A stretch of 64,000 nucleotides of DNA from contig JAIBAN010000021.1 of the NCBI GenBank assembly GCA_019695185.1, forward strand, positions 1-64,000, written 5' to 3'. The position numbers and the translations under genes were made by a program. Shown piece after piece: positions 53,115-62,403 of the stretch. Source of the stretch: Blastocatellia bacterium. GTDB lineage: Bacteria > Acidobacteriota > Blastocatellia > Chloracidobacteriales > Chloracidobacteriaceae. Every line of letters begins with the position of its first letter. Within the stretch, counting starts at the first letter, position 1. The notes under the pieces were generated by a model that was not told the origin of the DNA, did no database searches, and saw only the letters and a program-made list of their open reading frames with translations.

Positions 53115-54701
53115 ATGTCATTGAAAGTTTCGGGATCCTTTTCCGCACTCACCCCACCGCAGGTTCTTTCACTTCCGGGGGTACTTCCCTACGACGGATA
53201 TCTGCTCCGCATCGGTATGGTTGGCTTGGTCTTATGCGACATTGCCATGGCGGTCGGCTGCTTTCTGCTGGCTTTTTTCCTACGCCATCAGGAACCGCTC
53301 TTTTTCCGTCCGGCGGGCATGTTCTGGCCGACGGATATTACCTGGGCGTTTCGGCCTTATTTTGGCCTGCTGGTGTTCATTCCGCTGGTACGGGTGCTGA
53401 TGCTGAGGTATTACGGGCTCTATCGGTTGCGGGGCGAATACGCCTATTTTGAAGATTTGGGTAATCTCTTCAAAGCCATCACGACGGGTTCGCTCATCGT
53501 CATGGTGATTGTCTTCCTGTTTCGCGGCGGCTATGCCTACAGTTCGTTTTCCTATTCGCGGCTGGTGTTTGTCTTTGACTGGCTGCTGGCGCTGGCCGGA
53601 TTTGGTGTGATTCGGATTATGCTCCGGATGGTCCAGACCCTGGCCCGGCAGCGGTCGCTCAATCTGATTCCGACTTTAATTGTAGGAACCGGCCCCGAAG
53701 CCCGCGTCTGCATTGCCGAAATGGCCGAACAGCCCCGCCTTGGGTATCACGTCGTGGGTGTGCTGGCCACGCAGAGCGCATCCGCCGAGGAACTGGAAAA
53801 GGGTGATGTCGAGGGGGTTCCGATTGTCGGCAGTTTCGGCGATTTGACTGCGCTGGCCAAACAATATGGCATCACTGAAGTCCTGATTACCGACTCCAAA
53901 CTGCCTTCACGGGACATTTTCGAATCCATGATGCGCTGTGGCCGGAAACACCGGCTCAGTTTCCGGGTGGTGCCCAATCTTTTCAACTGCCTGCCGCGCA
54001 AGACGGAAATTGACCAAATCGGCTCGCTTCCAATGATTAAACTGTTTGAAGACCCGCTGGCCGGTCCCAACAAGTTTATCAAACGGACGATTGATGTGGT
54101 CGGAGCCAGCCTGGGATTGCTGTTGATTTCCCCGCTCTGGGCGGTGATTTGTCTCCTCATCAAACGGGAATCGCCGGGGCCGGCGCTCTACACACAGGAA
54201 CGGGTCGGCATGGATGGCCGGGTCTTTCAAATGTACAAGTTCCGCTCCATGCGGGCGAACGCCGATGACAGCATTCATCGGGAACTGATGAAGGCCACCA
54301 TTGCCAACCAGCCCGATGCCAATCAGGGCGACCAGGAAACCCCCATCTATGGCAAGGTCGCCAACGACCCCCGCCTGACCCGGATTGGAGCCTGGATTCG
54401 GCGCTACAGCATTGATGAAATCCCCAATCTGCTGAATGTCCTCAACGGTGACATGAGTCTGGTCGGGCCAAGGCCGCCGATTCCCTACGAAGTCGAAGTC
54501 TATCAGGAATGGCACCGCGCCCGTTTTAACATCAAGCCCGGCATCACGGGCCTGTGGCAGGTTTCAGGCCGCAACCGGCTCAGTTTCGAGCAGATGGTCC
54601 AGCTTGACCTGTACTACATTGAAAACTGGTCGCTCTGGCTGGAAATCAAAATCCTGCTCAAGACGATTCCAGTGGTCCTGCGCGGGGATAATGCCTACTG
54701 A
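53115..54701 (+). CDS. polyprenyl-phosphate sugar-phosphate transferase (WcaJ/PssE type)
   Basis: 528 residues. Four or five N-terminal membrane helices (about 30-170) are followed by a Rossmann-like domain (about 185-310, LIVGTGPEARVCI) and the catalytic domain from about 325, with KRTIDVVGASLGLLLISPLWAVICLLIK-type helix, SPGPALYTQERVG, MYKFRSMRANAD, YSIDEIPNLLNVLNGDMSLVGPRPP and KPGITGLWQVSGR. It loads the first sugar phosphate onto undecaprenyl phosphate for an exopolysaccharide or capsule. No other EPS gene is next to it. The product name is secure; the sugar is not. Confidence 0.93.
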   Translation: MSLKVSGSFSALTPPQVLSLPGVLPYDGYLLRIGMVGLVLCDIAMAVGCFLLAFFLRHQEPLFFRPAGMFWPTDITWAFRPYFGLLVFIPLVRVLMLRYYGLYRLRGEYAYFEDLGNLFKAITTGSLIVMVIVFLFRGGYAYSSFSYSRLVFVFDWLLALAGFGVIRIMLRMVQTLARQRSLNLIPTLIVGTGPEARVCIAEMAEQPRLGYHVVGVLATQSASAEELEKGDVEGVPIVGSFGDLTALAKQYGITEVLITDSKLPSRDIFESMMRCGRKHRLSFRVVPNLFNCLPRKTEIDQIGSLPMIKLFEDPLAGPNKFIKRTIDVVGASLGLLLISPLWAVICLLIKRESPGPALYTQERVGMDGRVFQMYKFRSMRANADDSIHRELMKATIANQPDANQGDQETPIYGKVANDPRLTRIGAWIRRYSIDEIPNLLNVLNGDMSLVGPRPPIPYEVEVYQEWHRARFNIKPGITGLWQVSGRNRLSFEQMVQLDLYYIENWSLWLEIKILLKTIPVVLRGDNAY

Positions 54702-54710
54702 GGATGATAA

Positions 54711-54878
54711 GGGTGACAGGATGACAAGATGACAGGGTGCTTTAATCCTGGTTTGGGGTGAATTGATGGGTCCAACCAAAAAACGGCAGCAACCTGTTTG
54801 GTTCTTCATATTCTTTTTATGTTGTGCCTTTGGTTACCTTGTCACCCTGTCACCCCTTCACCCCTTCACCGCTTCACG
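54711..54878. repeat. facing GGATGACA / TGTCACCC arrays, one arm inside a coding region
   Basis: The left arm (54711-54739) has about four GATGACAG-like units. The right arm (54838-54878), GTCACCCT and CTTCACCC units, lies within the first codons of the next gene and encodes VTLSPLHPFTAS in its signal region. Confidence 0.75.
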
Positions 54879-57800
54879 GCTTCTCCCGGTCACACAGGCC
54901 CAAAATACCATCACCATCCAGGGAGCCCTCAGCGACGAAACCAACCGTCCGGTTTCGGATGCACGGGTGACGCTTTCCGCACCAGGGCTGCCCTCCCAAT
55001 CCACCCTTTCCCAGGCAGACGGAAAGTTTTCTTTCACGGTTTCCCGCATCGGCAATTACGTTGTAACAGTTCGGGCCGATGGATACCGCCCGGCTTCACA
55101 ACAGGTCACCCTCACCAAACCCGAAGAAACCAGCGTTCAGCTTCCGCTGAAACCATTGGTGCCAAGTTCCCTGCACGTGACATTGGTGGATGTGCAAAAC
55201 CTGCCTTTGGCCGGTGGGATTGTGACGATTAAAAGCCCCAACGATGAAACGGTCCGGCGAGCCATCGAGGCCGGCCGGGGAGAGTATTATTTCGGACGGC
55301 TGTCGAGCGGTATTTATGAACTGAACGTTTCCGTGCCGGGTTATGAAACCCGCAATGTGGACCGGTTGTTGATTAACTCCGACAGCACCACCGAACAAAT
55401 CATCCCGCTGGCGCGGGTTTCCACCATTCCACTCGGCGAACGGCAGCGGGACCGTTCATTCACCACCCCGCGCCTGCCTTCAAATCAGGTTCTCTCAATC
55501 TATGCCGACCGGGATGCCAGTGTCTGGTTCGCCACCACTCAGGGGGTCTGCCGGTTCAACGGCCAGGATTTCGAATCATCGGAACGCACTGACACCCCGC
55601 TCAACGTGCTGGCACAAATGCGGGTCAATACCTTGCTGCGGGATTCCTATGGAGTGCTTTGGTTTGGTACCGAACATGGTGTTTTTCAGCAGGGTGATAT
55701 AGGCAAACCGGTCGAGGCCGTGGCCCCGCAGACCATCCTTCCCTCGCTTGATGTGTTGAGTCTCTGCCAGACCCGTGACCGCAGTCTCTGGATGGGAACC
55801 ACGCGGGGAGCAGTTCAATACCGGGACGGCAATCTGGTTTCCTGGATGAAGGCCCAACGTTTTACCGATGCACGGGTTTCCTGCCTGCTGGAATCACGGA
55901 CCAGCGGCAAATTGTGGGCAGCGACCGAAGAGGGGCTCTTCCGGTTAGACGGAGAATGGACCTTGGTCCCGCTTCAGAAACCCTCCGGCGGGCCGGTCAC
56001 CGGTGTCACCTGGTTGGCTGAAGATGCAAACGGAACGTTGTGGGTTTCGGCTGCTTCGGGCCTCTATTTTTTGCTTGACGACCAAGCCGTTCCGGCTGGG
56101 GTGCCAACTCTGGAAACAGCCATCTCCCGATTTGCAATTGACCATTTGGGTAATTTCTGGTGCGTCAAAAACGACCATGGCGTGGTGGTGTATGACGCCA
56201 AACGGCACGAAGCCACCAAACGCTTTCCCGGCAAACTCATCCTGGATGTGACCGCCGACTGGCTGACCAACGAACATATCCTGTCAGTGACTGCCGACCG
56301 GGAAGGGCAACTCTGGCTGGGGACCGATGCCGGAGCCATCCGGAACGACGTTTCCAGTTTCGTCACCTTTGACACCAGTCGCGGACTGACTGACAGTAAC
56401 GTCCGGGCCATCGCCGCCGGACCGGACCGGAATCGGCTCTGGATTGGCACCTCCCGGAGTGTCGAAGTCTTTGACGGGATTCGCTTTGAACCGCTGGAAG
56501 GATACCCGGTGGACACTCCCGTCCGTCGCCTGTTGGTGGACCGCGACAAAACCCTCTGGATTGCCTCAACGCGGGGCCTGTTTCACTGGGACGAGAAGCA
56601 GTTGACCCGTACCGATACCCAATCCCTGCCCAATCCTGATGTGCGGGATGTGATTTACGACGCCCGCCGGCCTGTCCTCTGGGTAGCCGGAGTGAATTCC
56701 ATCACTCCCATCAATCCCACCTCGCTCAAATCCGAAGGAGAACCGGTCCGCATTGACGGTGAAGTGCGCTATCTGCTGCAGAGTACCAACGGGCTGCTCT
56801 GGATTGCCACCGACCGGGGAGTCTTCCGGTATGACCCGGCCACGGCTGAACTGGTTGTGATTGGAACGGCCCAAGGACTGGAAAGTCTGGATGTGCGATG
56901 GATTCTGGAACAGCCCAACAGCAACCGCTTTTGGTTTGCGACCGGTCATGGGGTTGAATACTTTGACGGGAACCGGGTCCAGTCGAGCCTCATCAACAAT
57001 ACCACCGAAGGAAGCGACGTTCGGAGCCTCTTTCTGGACCGGGAGGGATATTTATGGGCTGGATTGGGCGATGGGGCAATCCGGAAGTTTTTGCCTGCGC
57101 TGCCAGGGCTTGAGCGAAATTACAAACGCGAACAGTACGACCTGCCGGGTTCCTCAATCCGGAGCATGGCCCAAACCGAAGACGGGGCCATGTGGTTTGC
57201 CACCGACCAGGGGTTGACCCGTCACTACCCCAACCGCACAATTCCTCAGATTGAAATCAGCCTGGAAATAGATGGTGCTGAAATTTTTCAGCCTTCCCCG
57301 GTCGAGGTCAGCGCCGGGAAACACCGCATCAAGTTTCGTTTCACCGGCATCAGCATGACGGGCAACGTCGCTTATCAGTATCGGCTGAACGGCAAAACTC
57401 CGGGTGAGTGGAAACTGGTGGACGCCGAACGTCCGAACAAAAACGAATTGCTTCGAACCGACCTGCCGCCGGGGGAATATCAGCTTGAAGTCCGCGCCAT
57501 CAACCGCGACTTGTATGGCTGGAACGGTTTGGCCACAAGGTTTATTGTCCGGGTGGACCGCCCGGTTTACACCAAGGGTTGGTTTTTGTTGTTGGGGGCC
57601 ACTTTTCTGCTTGGAACCGGTGGCAGTGTCTGGCTTATCCGGCGGCAGCAACGGCGCGAATACATTCTGCCGCCGCACCTGCAAACCTTTCAGCCAATTG
57701 AAACCAATCCGTTTATCGTCGGCAACCCGATTCGTCAGCCGGGCATGTTTTTCGGTCGGGAGGATGATTTCAATTATGTCCGGAAAAAACTGGAGGGCGC

Positions 57801-58887
57801 AGCCCAAGGCATCGTGATTGTCTTTTGCGGCGAACGACGGGCCGGGAAAAGTTCGATTCTGTATCAGATTCACAATGGGCGGCTGGGGCGGCGGTTTGTG
57901 CCGGTCTTTATTGACATGCAGGAAATGATTATCGAGAGCGACGGCGAACTGTTTCAGCGCATGGCCCGCCTGATTGCCGATGCCGTCAACCGCTCCATTC
58001 AGACGGCTGAAACCGGTGACTCGCTGGAAAACAAACCCGCGTTGGATGCCAAACGCTATGGCTTTACCAACCGGGAAAACAACCCTTTTGACCTCTTTCG
58101 GGAATTTATTGACGAGGTCTTGACGGAACTTGGCATGCGCCGCCTGGTGCTGCTGGTGGATGAATATGAACTCTTTGAAACCAAGGTCGAAAACAACAAG
58201 CTGAACAAAGAAATATTTGCATTTCTGGCCGGTTTGATTGATAGTCACGACCGTTTGTCCATGATCTTTACCGGATCGAAAAAGCTGGAACAGCGGGATC
58301 GTCGGTACTGGCGCGAAATGCTGCGCCGCTCCCTTTTCCGCAAAGTCGGATACCTGAGTGAACGCGACACCGAGCGCCTCATCATCGAACCGGTCAAAGA
58401 CCAGGTGGTTTATGGTCGCGGCATGGTCCGTGCCATCTGCCGATTGACCGCCGGACAGCCCTTTTACACCCAGGTCATCTGTCAAAACATCGTTGATTAC
58501 CTCAACGAAGAAAAACGCAATTTCATCCTTCGTTCCGATTTGCAGGCCATTATCGCCGAGATTGTGGATAACCCCCTGCCCCAGATGATCTATTTTTGGG
58601 AAGGTCTGAGCGATGATGAAAAGCTGGTTTTGTCGCTCCTGGCAGAAATCCTGCCGGACCACCAGGGCAAGGCGACAGCCGCCAAACTGGCGCGGGTCAT
58701 TTTGCGGAATGAGTATCCGGTGACCCTTTCGGAAAACTCGATTCGACTGACGTTGGAGGAACTCTACCGCAGCGAAATCCTGACCAAAGACGACGAGGCT
58801 TTTGCCTACCGGATTGACCTCAAACGCCACTGGATTAAACGCAGCCATAGCATCTGGCAGGTCGTGCGCGAAGTGAAAACGCTCTAA
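54766..58887 (+). CDS. transmembrane sensor: carboxypeptidase-regulatory, propeller and Y_Y_Y domains fused to a P-loop ATPase
   Basis: 1373 residues from the ATG at 54766 (GGGGTG upstream). Order, numbered from the TTG at 54763: signal region (12-47), two carboxypeptidase-regulatory-like domains (50-130, 135-215), a two-component-regulator-type propeller (240-825; DASVWFATTQGVCRF, GVLWFGTEHGVF, QLWLGTDAGAI), a Y_Y_Y domain (830-930), one membrane helix (938-960), then a cytoplasmic ATPase: FFGRE at 995, Walker A GERRAGKSS at 1023-1031, Walker B LLVDEYE with D1133-E1134, a possible sensor FTGSKKLEQ, and a C-terminal winged-helix-like part. The outer half is that of hybrid two-component sensors, but the kinase is replaced by an ORC/STAND-like ATPase. 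Confidence 0.85.
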   Translation: MGPTKKRQQPVWFFIFFLCCAFGYLVTLSPLHPFTASRLLPVTQAQNTITIQGALSDETNRPVSDARVTLSAPGLPSQSTLSQADGKFSFTVSRIGNYVVTVRADGYRPASQQVTLTKPEETSVQLPLKPLVPSSLHVTLVDVQNLPLAGGIVTIKSPNDETVRRAIEAGRGEYYFGRLSSGIYELNVSVPGYETRNVDRLLINSDSTTEQIIPLARVSTIPLGERQRDRSFTTPRLPSNQVLSIYADRDASVWFATTQGVCRFNGQDFESSERTDTPLNVLAQMRVNTLLRDSYGVLWFGTEHGVFQQGDIGKPVEAVAPQTILPSLDVLSLCQTRDRSLWMGTTRGAVQYRDGNLVSWMKAQRFTDARVSCLLESRTSGKLWAATEEGLFRLDGEWTLVPLQKPSGGPVTGVTWLAEDANGTLWVSAASGLYFLLDDQAVPAGVPTLETAISRFAIDHLGNFWCVKNDHGVVVYDAKRHEATKRFPGKLILDVTADWLTNEHILSVTADREGQLWLGTDAGAIRNDVSSFVTFDTSRGLTDSNVRAIAAGPDRNRLWIGTSRSVEVFDGIRFEPLEGYPVDTPVRRLLVDRDKTLWIASTRGLFHWDEKQLTRTDTQSLPNPDVRDVIYDARRPVLWVAGVNSITPINPTSLKSEGEPVRIDGEVRYLLQSTNGLLWIATDRGVFRYDPATAELVVIGTAQGLESLDVRWILEQPNSNRFWFATGHGVEYFDGNRVQSSLINNTTEGSDVRSLFLDREGYLWAGLGDGAIRKFLPALPGLERNYKREQYDLPGSSIRSMAQTEDGAMWFATDQGLTRHYPNRTIPQIEISLEIDGAEIFQPSPVEVSAGKHRIKFRFTGISMTGNVAYQYRLNGKTPGEWKLVDAERPNKNELLRTDLPPGEYQLEVRAINRDLYGWNGLATRFIVRVDRPVYTKGWFLLLGATFLLGTGGSVWLIRRQQRREYILPPHLQTFQPIETNPFIVGNPIRQPGMFFGREDDFNYVRKKLEGAAQGIVIVFCGERRAGKSSILYQIHNGRLGRRFVPVFIDMQEMIIESDGELFQRMARLIADAVNRSIQTAETGDSLENKPALDAKRYGFTNRENNPFDLFREFIDEVLTELGMRRLVLLVDEYELFETKVENNKLNKEIFAFLAGLIDSHDRLSMIFTGSKKLEQRDRRYWREMLRRSLFRKVGYLSERDTERLIIEPVKDQVVYGRGMVRAICRLTAGQPFYTQVICQNIVDYLNEEKRNFILRSDLQAIIAEIVDNPLPQMIYFWEGLSDDEKLVLSLLAEILPDHQGKATAAKLARVILRNEYPVTLSENSIRLTLEELYRSEILTKDDEAFAYRIDLKRHWIKRSHSIWQVVREVKTL

Positions 58888-58894
58888 AAAAACC

Positions 58895-59053
58895 AGTCTT
58901 GGGCGTCTTGGGCGTCTTGGGCGTCTTGGGAGTCAAAACCCAGTGACAAGTGACAAGTGACAAGTGACAAGACAAAATCCTGTCACTGTTTACTGCTTCA
59001 GACTCCCAAGCCCCCCCAAGACTCCCAAGCCTCCCAAGACTCTCAAGACTCTT
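58895..59053. repeat. nested inverted-repeat element, copy 1
   Basis: Outer arms AGTCTTGGG (58895-58934) and CCCAAGACT (59000-59053) enclose inner arms GTGACAA (58942-58972) and TGTCACTGTTTACT (58980-58994). The core AAAATCCTGTCACTGTTTACT is shared with copies at 60951 and 62404. Confidence 0.92.
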
Positions 59054-59064
59054 AGGTTTTCTGA

Positions 59065-60141
59065 ATGAACAAACTCCTTTCCCCCTTGCTCTTCCCCTTG
59101 TTGGCCGTCCTTTTTGCCTTTGCCCTGGGCGGCGTGATTGTGTTGTGCATTGGCGACAGCCCGCTCCTGGTGTATGAGTTGTTCTTTTCAAGCGCCTTCG
59201 GCACCCGGGATGGCATTGCCTATACGCTGTTTTATGCCACGCCGCTGATTTTCACCGGGCTGGCGGTTTCGCTGGCGTTCAAGTGCGGCTTGCTCAACAT
59301 TGGCGCGGAAGGTCAATTGACGGTGGCCGCCTTTACCACAGCCTGGGTCGGTTTTACCTTTACCACCCTTCCGGCAGTCGTGTTGATTCCGCTTTGCGTC
59401 ATCGGCGGAATTCTGGCAGCCAGCGTCTGGGGGGCGATTCCCGGCCTGCTCAAAGCCCGCTTTGGCTCGCACGAAGTCATCAACACCATCATGATGAACT
59501 TCATCGGAACCGCCATTGTCAGCTATCTGACACAGTACCATTTCCGCATCCAGGGCGATGCCATTCTGGAAACCTTCCCGATTGCGAAGCAGGCTCATAT
59601 TCCACGGTTTCACAGCCTGTTGACGCCACTCGGCATTGATTTTCCGGAACGGTTGCCGCTCAACGTCGGCTTTTTGCTGGCACTCGTGGCCTGTGGTGCC
59701 GTCTATCTGTTTTTGTGGAAAACCAAGTGGGGGTACGAACTGCGGGCCGTGGGCAGCAATCCGGCGGCGGCGGAATACGGCGGCATCAATGTCAAACGCA
59801 ATATCATTCTGGCAATGAGTATTTCGGGAATGCTGGCGGGGTTGGTCGCCTTTAACGAAGTGCTGGGGTACCGCCATCGCTACTACGATGGATTTTCACC
59901 GGGCTACGGATATACGGGGATTGCCGTGGCGTTGCTTGGTCGCAATCACCCGGTGGGCATCCTGCTTGCGGCCATTCTCTTTGGCGCATTGATTCGGGCC
60001 GGACTGTTTATTGATATTTTCACCGACAATGTGTCAAAAGACCTGTCGGTGGTCCTTCAGGCAATCATCATTCTCAGTGTTGCCTGCGAAGCCCTGGCGC
60101 GGGGCACGTTTTCCAGTTTTCTCAAGCCCAAACAGGCATGA
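59065..60141 (+). CDS. ABC transporter permease (nucleoside/simple-sugar type)
   Basis: 358 residues with about nine membrane helices. LTGLAVSLAFKCGLLNIGAEGQ-type sequence (FTGLAVSLAF, NIGAEGQ near 90), GLLKARFGSHEVINTIMMNFI near 130 and YGGINVKRNIILAMSISGMLAGL near 230 match the BmpA-dependent nucleoside and related uptake permeases. A second permease, an ATPase and a lipoprotein normally belong to the system, but none follows within the next three genes, so it is an orphan here or its partners are elsewhere. Confidence 0.88.
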   Translation: MNKLLSPLLFPLLAVLFAFALGGVIVLCIGDSPLLVYELFFSSAFGTRDGIAYTLFYATPLIFTGLAVSLAFKCGLLNIGAEGQLTVAAFTTAWVGFTFTTLPAVVLIPLCVIGGILAASVWGAIPGLLKARFGSHEVINTIMMNFIGTAIVSYLTQYHFRIQGDAILETFPIAKQAHIPRFHSLLTPLGIDFPERLPLNVGFLLALVACGAVYLFLWKTKWGYELRAVGSNPAAAEYGGINVKRNIILAMSISGMLAGLVAFNEVLGYRHRYYDGFSPGYGYTGIAVALLGRNHPVGILLAAILFGALIRAGLFIDIFTDNVSKDLSVVLQAIIILSVACEALARGTFSSFLKPKQA

Positions 60142-60145
60142 AAAT

Positions 60146-60259
60146 CAATTGAGAATTGAGAATTGAGAATTAAGACCTCCTGGTTTTCATCCTCAAGCAA
60201 CTGAAGGTGGGCGGCTAAAAGAGAGACTTAATCTGATTCTCAATTCTCAATTCTCAATT
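60146..60259. repeat. facing AATTGAG / CTCAATT arrays
   Basis: The left arm (60146-60171) and right arm (60236-60259) each hold three to four copies, with about 65 nt between. The pair lies between the permease and the next + gene. Confidence 0.92.
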
Positions 60260-60272
60260 CGTCAGGTGTAAG

Positions 60273-60947
60273 ATGTACCAGATTTTTCGGTGGTTGATGG
60301 TGGGAATAGTGCTGCTGGCAGGGATACCTGTTTGGGCACAATCCACAAATGGCACAAATACAGGCAAGGCAACTGAACTCTATCGGTATCAGTTTGAGCG
60401 GGAAGGATTTGAAATTCCCAAAATCGAAGTCGAGGTCAACGACAAAGGGCACGGTAAACTCCTCTATGAAAAAAAAGGGGAAACCGAACCCGTAACCGCT
60501 GATCTGGAACTGCGCCCTGAAACGGTGTCCCGCATTCAGGCACTGCTTGCCAAACTCGATTTTGTCAACAGCACCGATGAATACCTCTCCTCAATGGACC
60601 ATCCCACTTTGGGTGTGACCATCTTTGACATCCGGCAGGGCGACAGAAAACGGGCTTTGACCTTTACCTACACATCCAATGTGCCATTACAACAGTTAGC
60701 CGTTCTGTTTCGCGGTTTGGCATTACAGAATGAACGACTGGAAGCCCTCAATCTGACCCGGCGTTTTCAACCGCTGGATGGGCCCAAACTGATGCGGGAC
60801 CTGGAGGGAGACTTTAAGGCCAACCGCATCGCCGAACCGATTGTGTTTCTGCCCATCCTGAAAAGCTGCGTCGATGACGAACGGCTGCCCTTGATTGCCC
60901 GCAATCACGCCAAACGACTCGCTGAACAGATTGAGAAAGCAAAATAG
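60273..60947 (+). CDS. exported protein of unknown function
   Basis: 224 residues with a signal peptide ending near VWAQ (residue 23). The mature part has a beta-rich first half (YRYQFEREGFEIPKIEVEVNDKGHGKLLYEKKGETEP) and a helical second half. There are almost no cysteines. AGGTG lies before the ATG. It is enclosed by two different hairpin repeats. I do not know the family. Confidence 0.75.
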   Translation: MYQIFRWLMVGIVLLAGIPVWAQSTNGTNTGKATELYRYQFEREGFEIPKIEVEVNDKGHGKLLYEKKGETEPVTADLELRPETVSRIQALLAKLDFVNSTDEYLSSMDHPTLGVTIFDIRQGDRKRALTFTYTSNVPLQQLAVLFRGLALQNERLEALNLTRRFQPLDGPKLMRDLEGDFKANRIAEPIVFLPILKSCVDDERLPLIARNHAKRLAEQIEKAK

Positions 60948-60950
60948 GCA

Positions 60951-61106
60951 GGAGTCTTGGGAGTCTTGGGAGTCTTGAGAGTTTTGGGAGTCAAAGCCAG
61001 GTGCCAAGTGACAAGTGACAAGACAAAATTCTGTGACCCGCGACCTGTCACTGTCTACTTCTTCAGACTCCCAAGACTCCCAAGACTCCCAAGACTCCCA
61101 AGACTT
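60951..61106. repeat. nested inverted-repeat element, copy 2
   Basis: Outer arms at 60951-60993 (AGTCTTGGG) and 61064-61106 (CCCAAGACT); inner arms at 61005-61024 (GTGACAA) and 61046-61058 (TGTCACTGTCTACT). The sequence TTCTTCAGACTCCCAAG joins inner and outer right arms, as in copies 1 and 3. Confidence 0.92.
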
Positions 61107-61116
61107 TGTAAAGACT

Positions 61117-62403
61117 ATGCTCTGGATTCTCAAAACCATCATTCATTCTCTGTTCCGGATTTTGTTCACCCTGGAATATTACGGGGTGGAAAATGTGCCG
61201 AAGAAAGGTGCCGTGGTTTTGGCCGGCAACCATCCGAGTTATTTGGATCCATTGCTGATTTCCCTTCCCATTAACCGCAAAATCCGGTTTATCGCCTGGG
61301 ACCGTTTGTTTAAGGTTCCGGTTCTGGGCTTCCTCCTCGATTTTGCCGGAGCCTTTCCCGTGGATATCACCCGGCGGGACGCCAAAGCCTTTGAACAGGC
61401 CATGGCGGTCCTTCAGCAGGGAGACGCCCTGGGTATTTTCCCCGAAGCCGGACGCTCCAAGGGTGATGGAATCAACGAGCAGGTCAAAACCGGCGCAGCC
61501 CGGTTTGCCATCAATAATGTCTGCCCGCTGGTTCCCATCACCATCACCGGCGCGCACGATGCCTGGCCCGCTTCGCGGTTGATGCCGCTGCCCCGCAAAA
61601 TCACGGTCAAATTCCACAAACCGATTGTGCTTGACCCGGCTGAATGTGACGCTCGCAAAGAAGACCCGGAGTTTGCCCGCGAAATCACCGAACGCTGGCG
61701 CGATAAGGTTGAGCAGCGGTTGATTCCCTCCATTAAGGTTACCGACAAACTGTATCAATTGTTTTCCCGTCCAGCCTGGCCGTTGCGGGTTTTTGAAATT
61801 GTGCCGCTGGGAATTCTGCTCATCAGTCTGATTGCCGCTGTTTACACGGGGTATCCCAAGCTGCCCCTGATTCTGCCGGTTGCGGTTTTTTACATGTACC
61901 TGCTGGCAGATATCTGGTTTTTGCCCCAGGGGCGGATTGTCAAAGCCCTGCGCGACCTCTCGACCCCGATTTTGCTGTTTGCCTGGAATGGAACCCTGCT
62001 CAAAGTTGTCAATTACCCGACGACCGGAGTGGATTTTCTGACTTTGGGACTGGCCTTAGGGAGCATGTTGATTCCGTTCTACTATGCCAATTACCATGAT
62101 TCCCAACGCTTCATGCGGGGAATGGTTTTGAGCTATGGTCTGGCATTGACCATTGCCTTGCTTTATCCGGCTGGGTACGGACTCCATGCGGCCCTTTTCA
62201 GCTTTGCGGTTTGTTACTGTCTGGACCGTCGCCCGATGCACTGGTACTTCACGGCTGGCGGCGTACTGGTCTATGCGGCCATTTTTGGTTTTTTTGCCCG
62301 CCCGTTCACAGCTAATTTGGTTTATTATGTGGCGATTGGCCTGGTGGTTGACCTGTATATGCGTCTGGTGAAATTCACGGCCCATGACGGGCGGTCCGTT
62401 TGA
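61117..62403 (+). CDS. PlsC-family acyltransferase with C-terminal membrane domain
   Basis: 428 residues from the ATG at 61117. The frame is open further upstream only through the repeat, which would encode DSQDSQDSQD. The acyltransferase domain (about 20-220) has the catalytic NHPSYLD (H39, D44) and FPEAGRS at 108-114, in place of the common FPEGTRS. It would transfer a fatty acid to lysophosphatidate or a related lipid. The remaining 190 residues form about six membrane helices, an addition that common PlsC proteins lack. The ATG follows the repeat by ten bases without a clear binding site. Confidence 0.88.
   Translation: MLWILKTIIHSLFRILFTLEYYGVENVPKKGAVVLAGNHPSYLDPLLISLPINRKIRFIAWDRLFKVPVLGFLLDFAGAFPVDITRRDAKAFEQAMAVLQQGDALGIFPEAGRSKGDGINEQVKTGAARFAINNVCPLVPITITGAHDAWPASRLMPLPRKITVKFHKPIVLDPAECDARKEDPEFAREITERWRDKVEQRLIPSIKVTDKLYQLFSRPAWPLRVFEIVPLGILLISLIAAVYTGYPKLPLILPVAVFYMYLLADIWFLPQGRIVKALRDLSTPILLFAWNGTLLKVVNYPTTGVDFLTLGLALGSMLIPFYYANYHDSQRFMRGMVLSYGLALTIALLYPAGYGLHAALFSFAVCYCLDRRPMHWYFTAGGVLVYAAIFGFFARPFTANLVYYVAIGLVVDLYMRLVKFTAHDGRSV

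Noticed and set aside
52672-53124. 150-codon frame on + before the WcaJ-like gene
   Set aside because: Most of it is translation of the palindromic repeat cluster; the products RPRGGAVS and FQGFRCAPHPGY are typical of repeat DNA read as protein.
57154-58848. 564-codon frame on - opposite the sensor-ATPase
   Set aside because: It is antisense to the ATPase region with its clear Walker motifs and lacks recognisable domains or a binding site.
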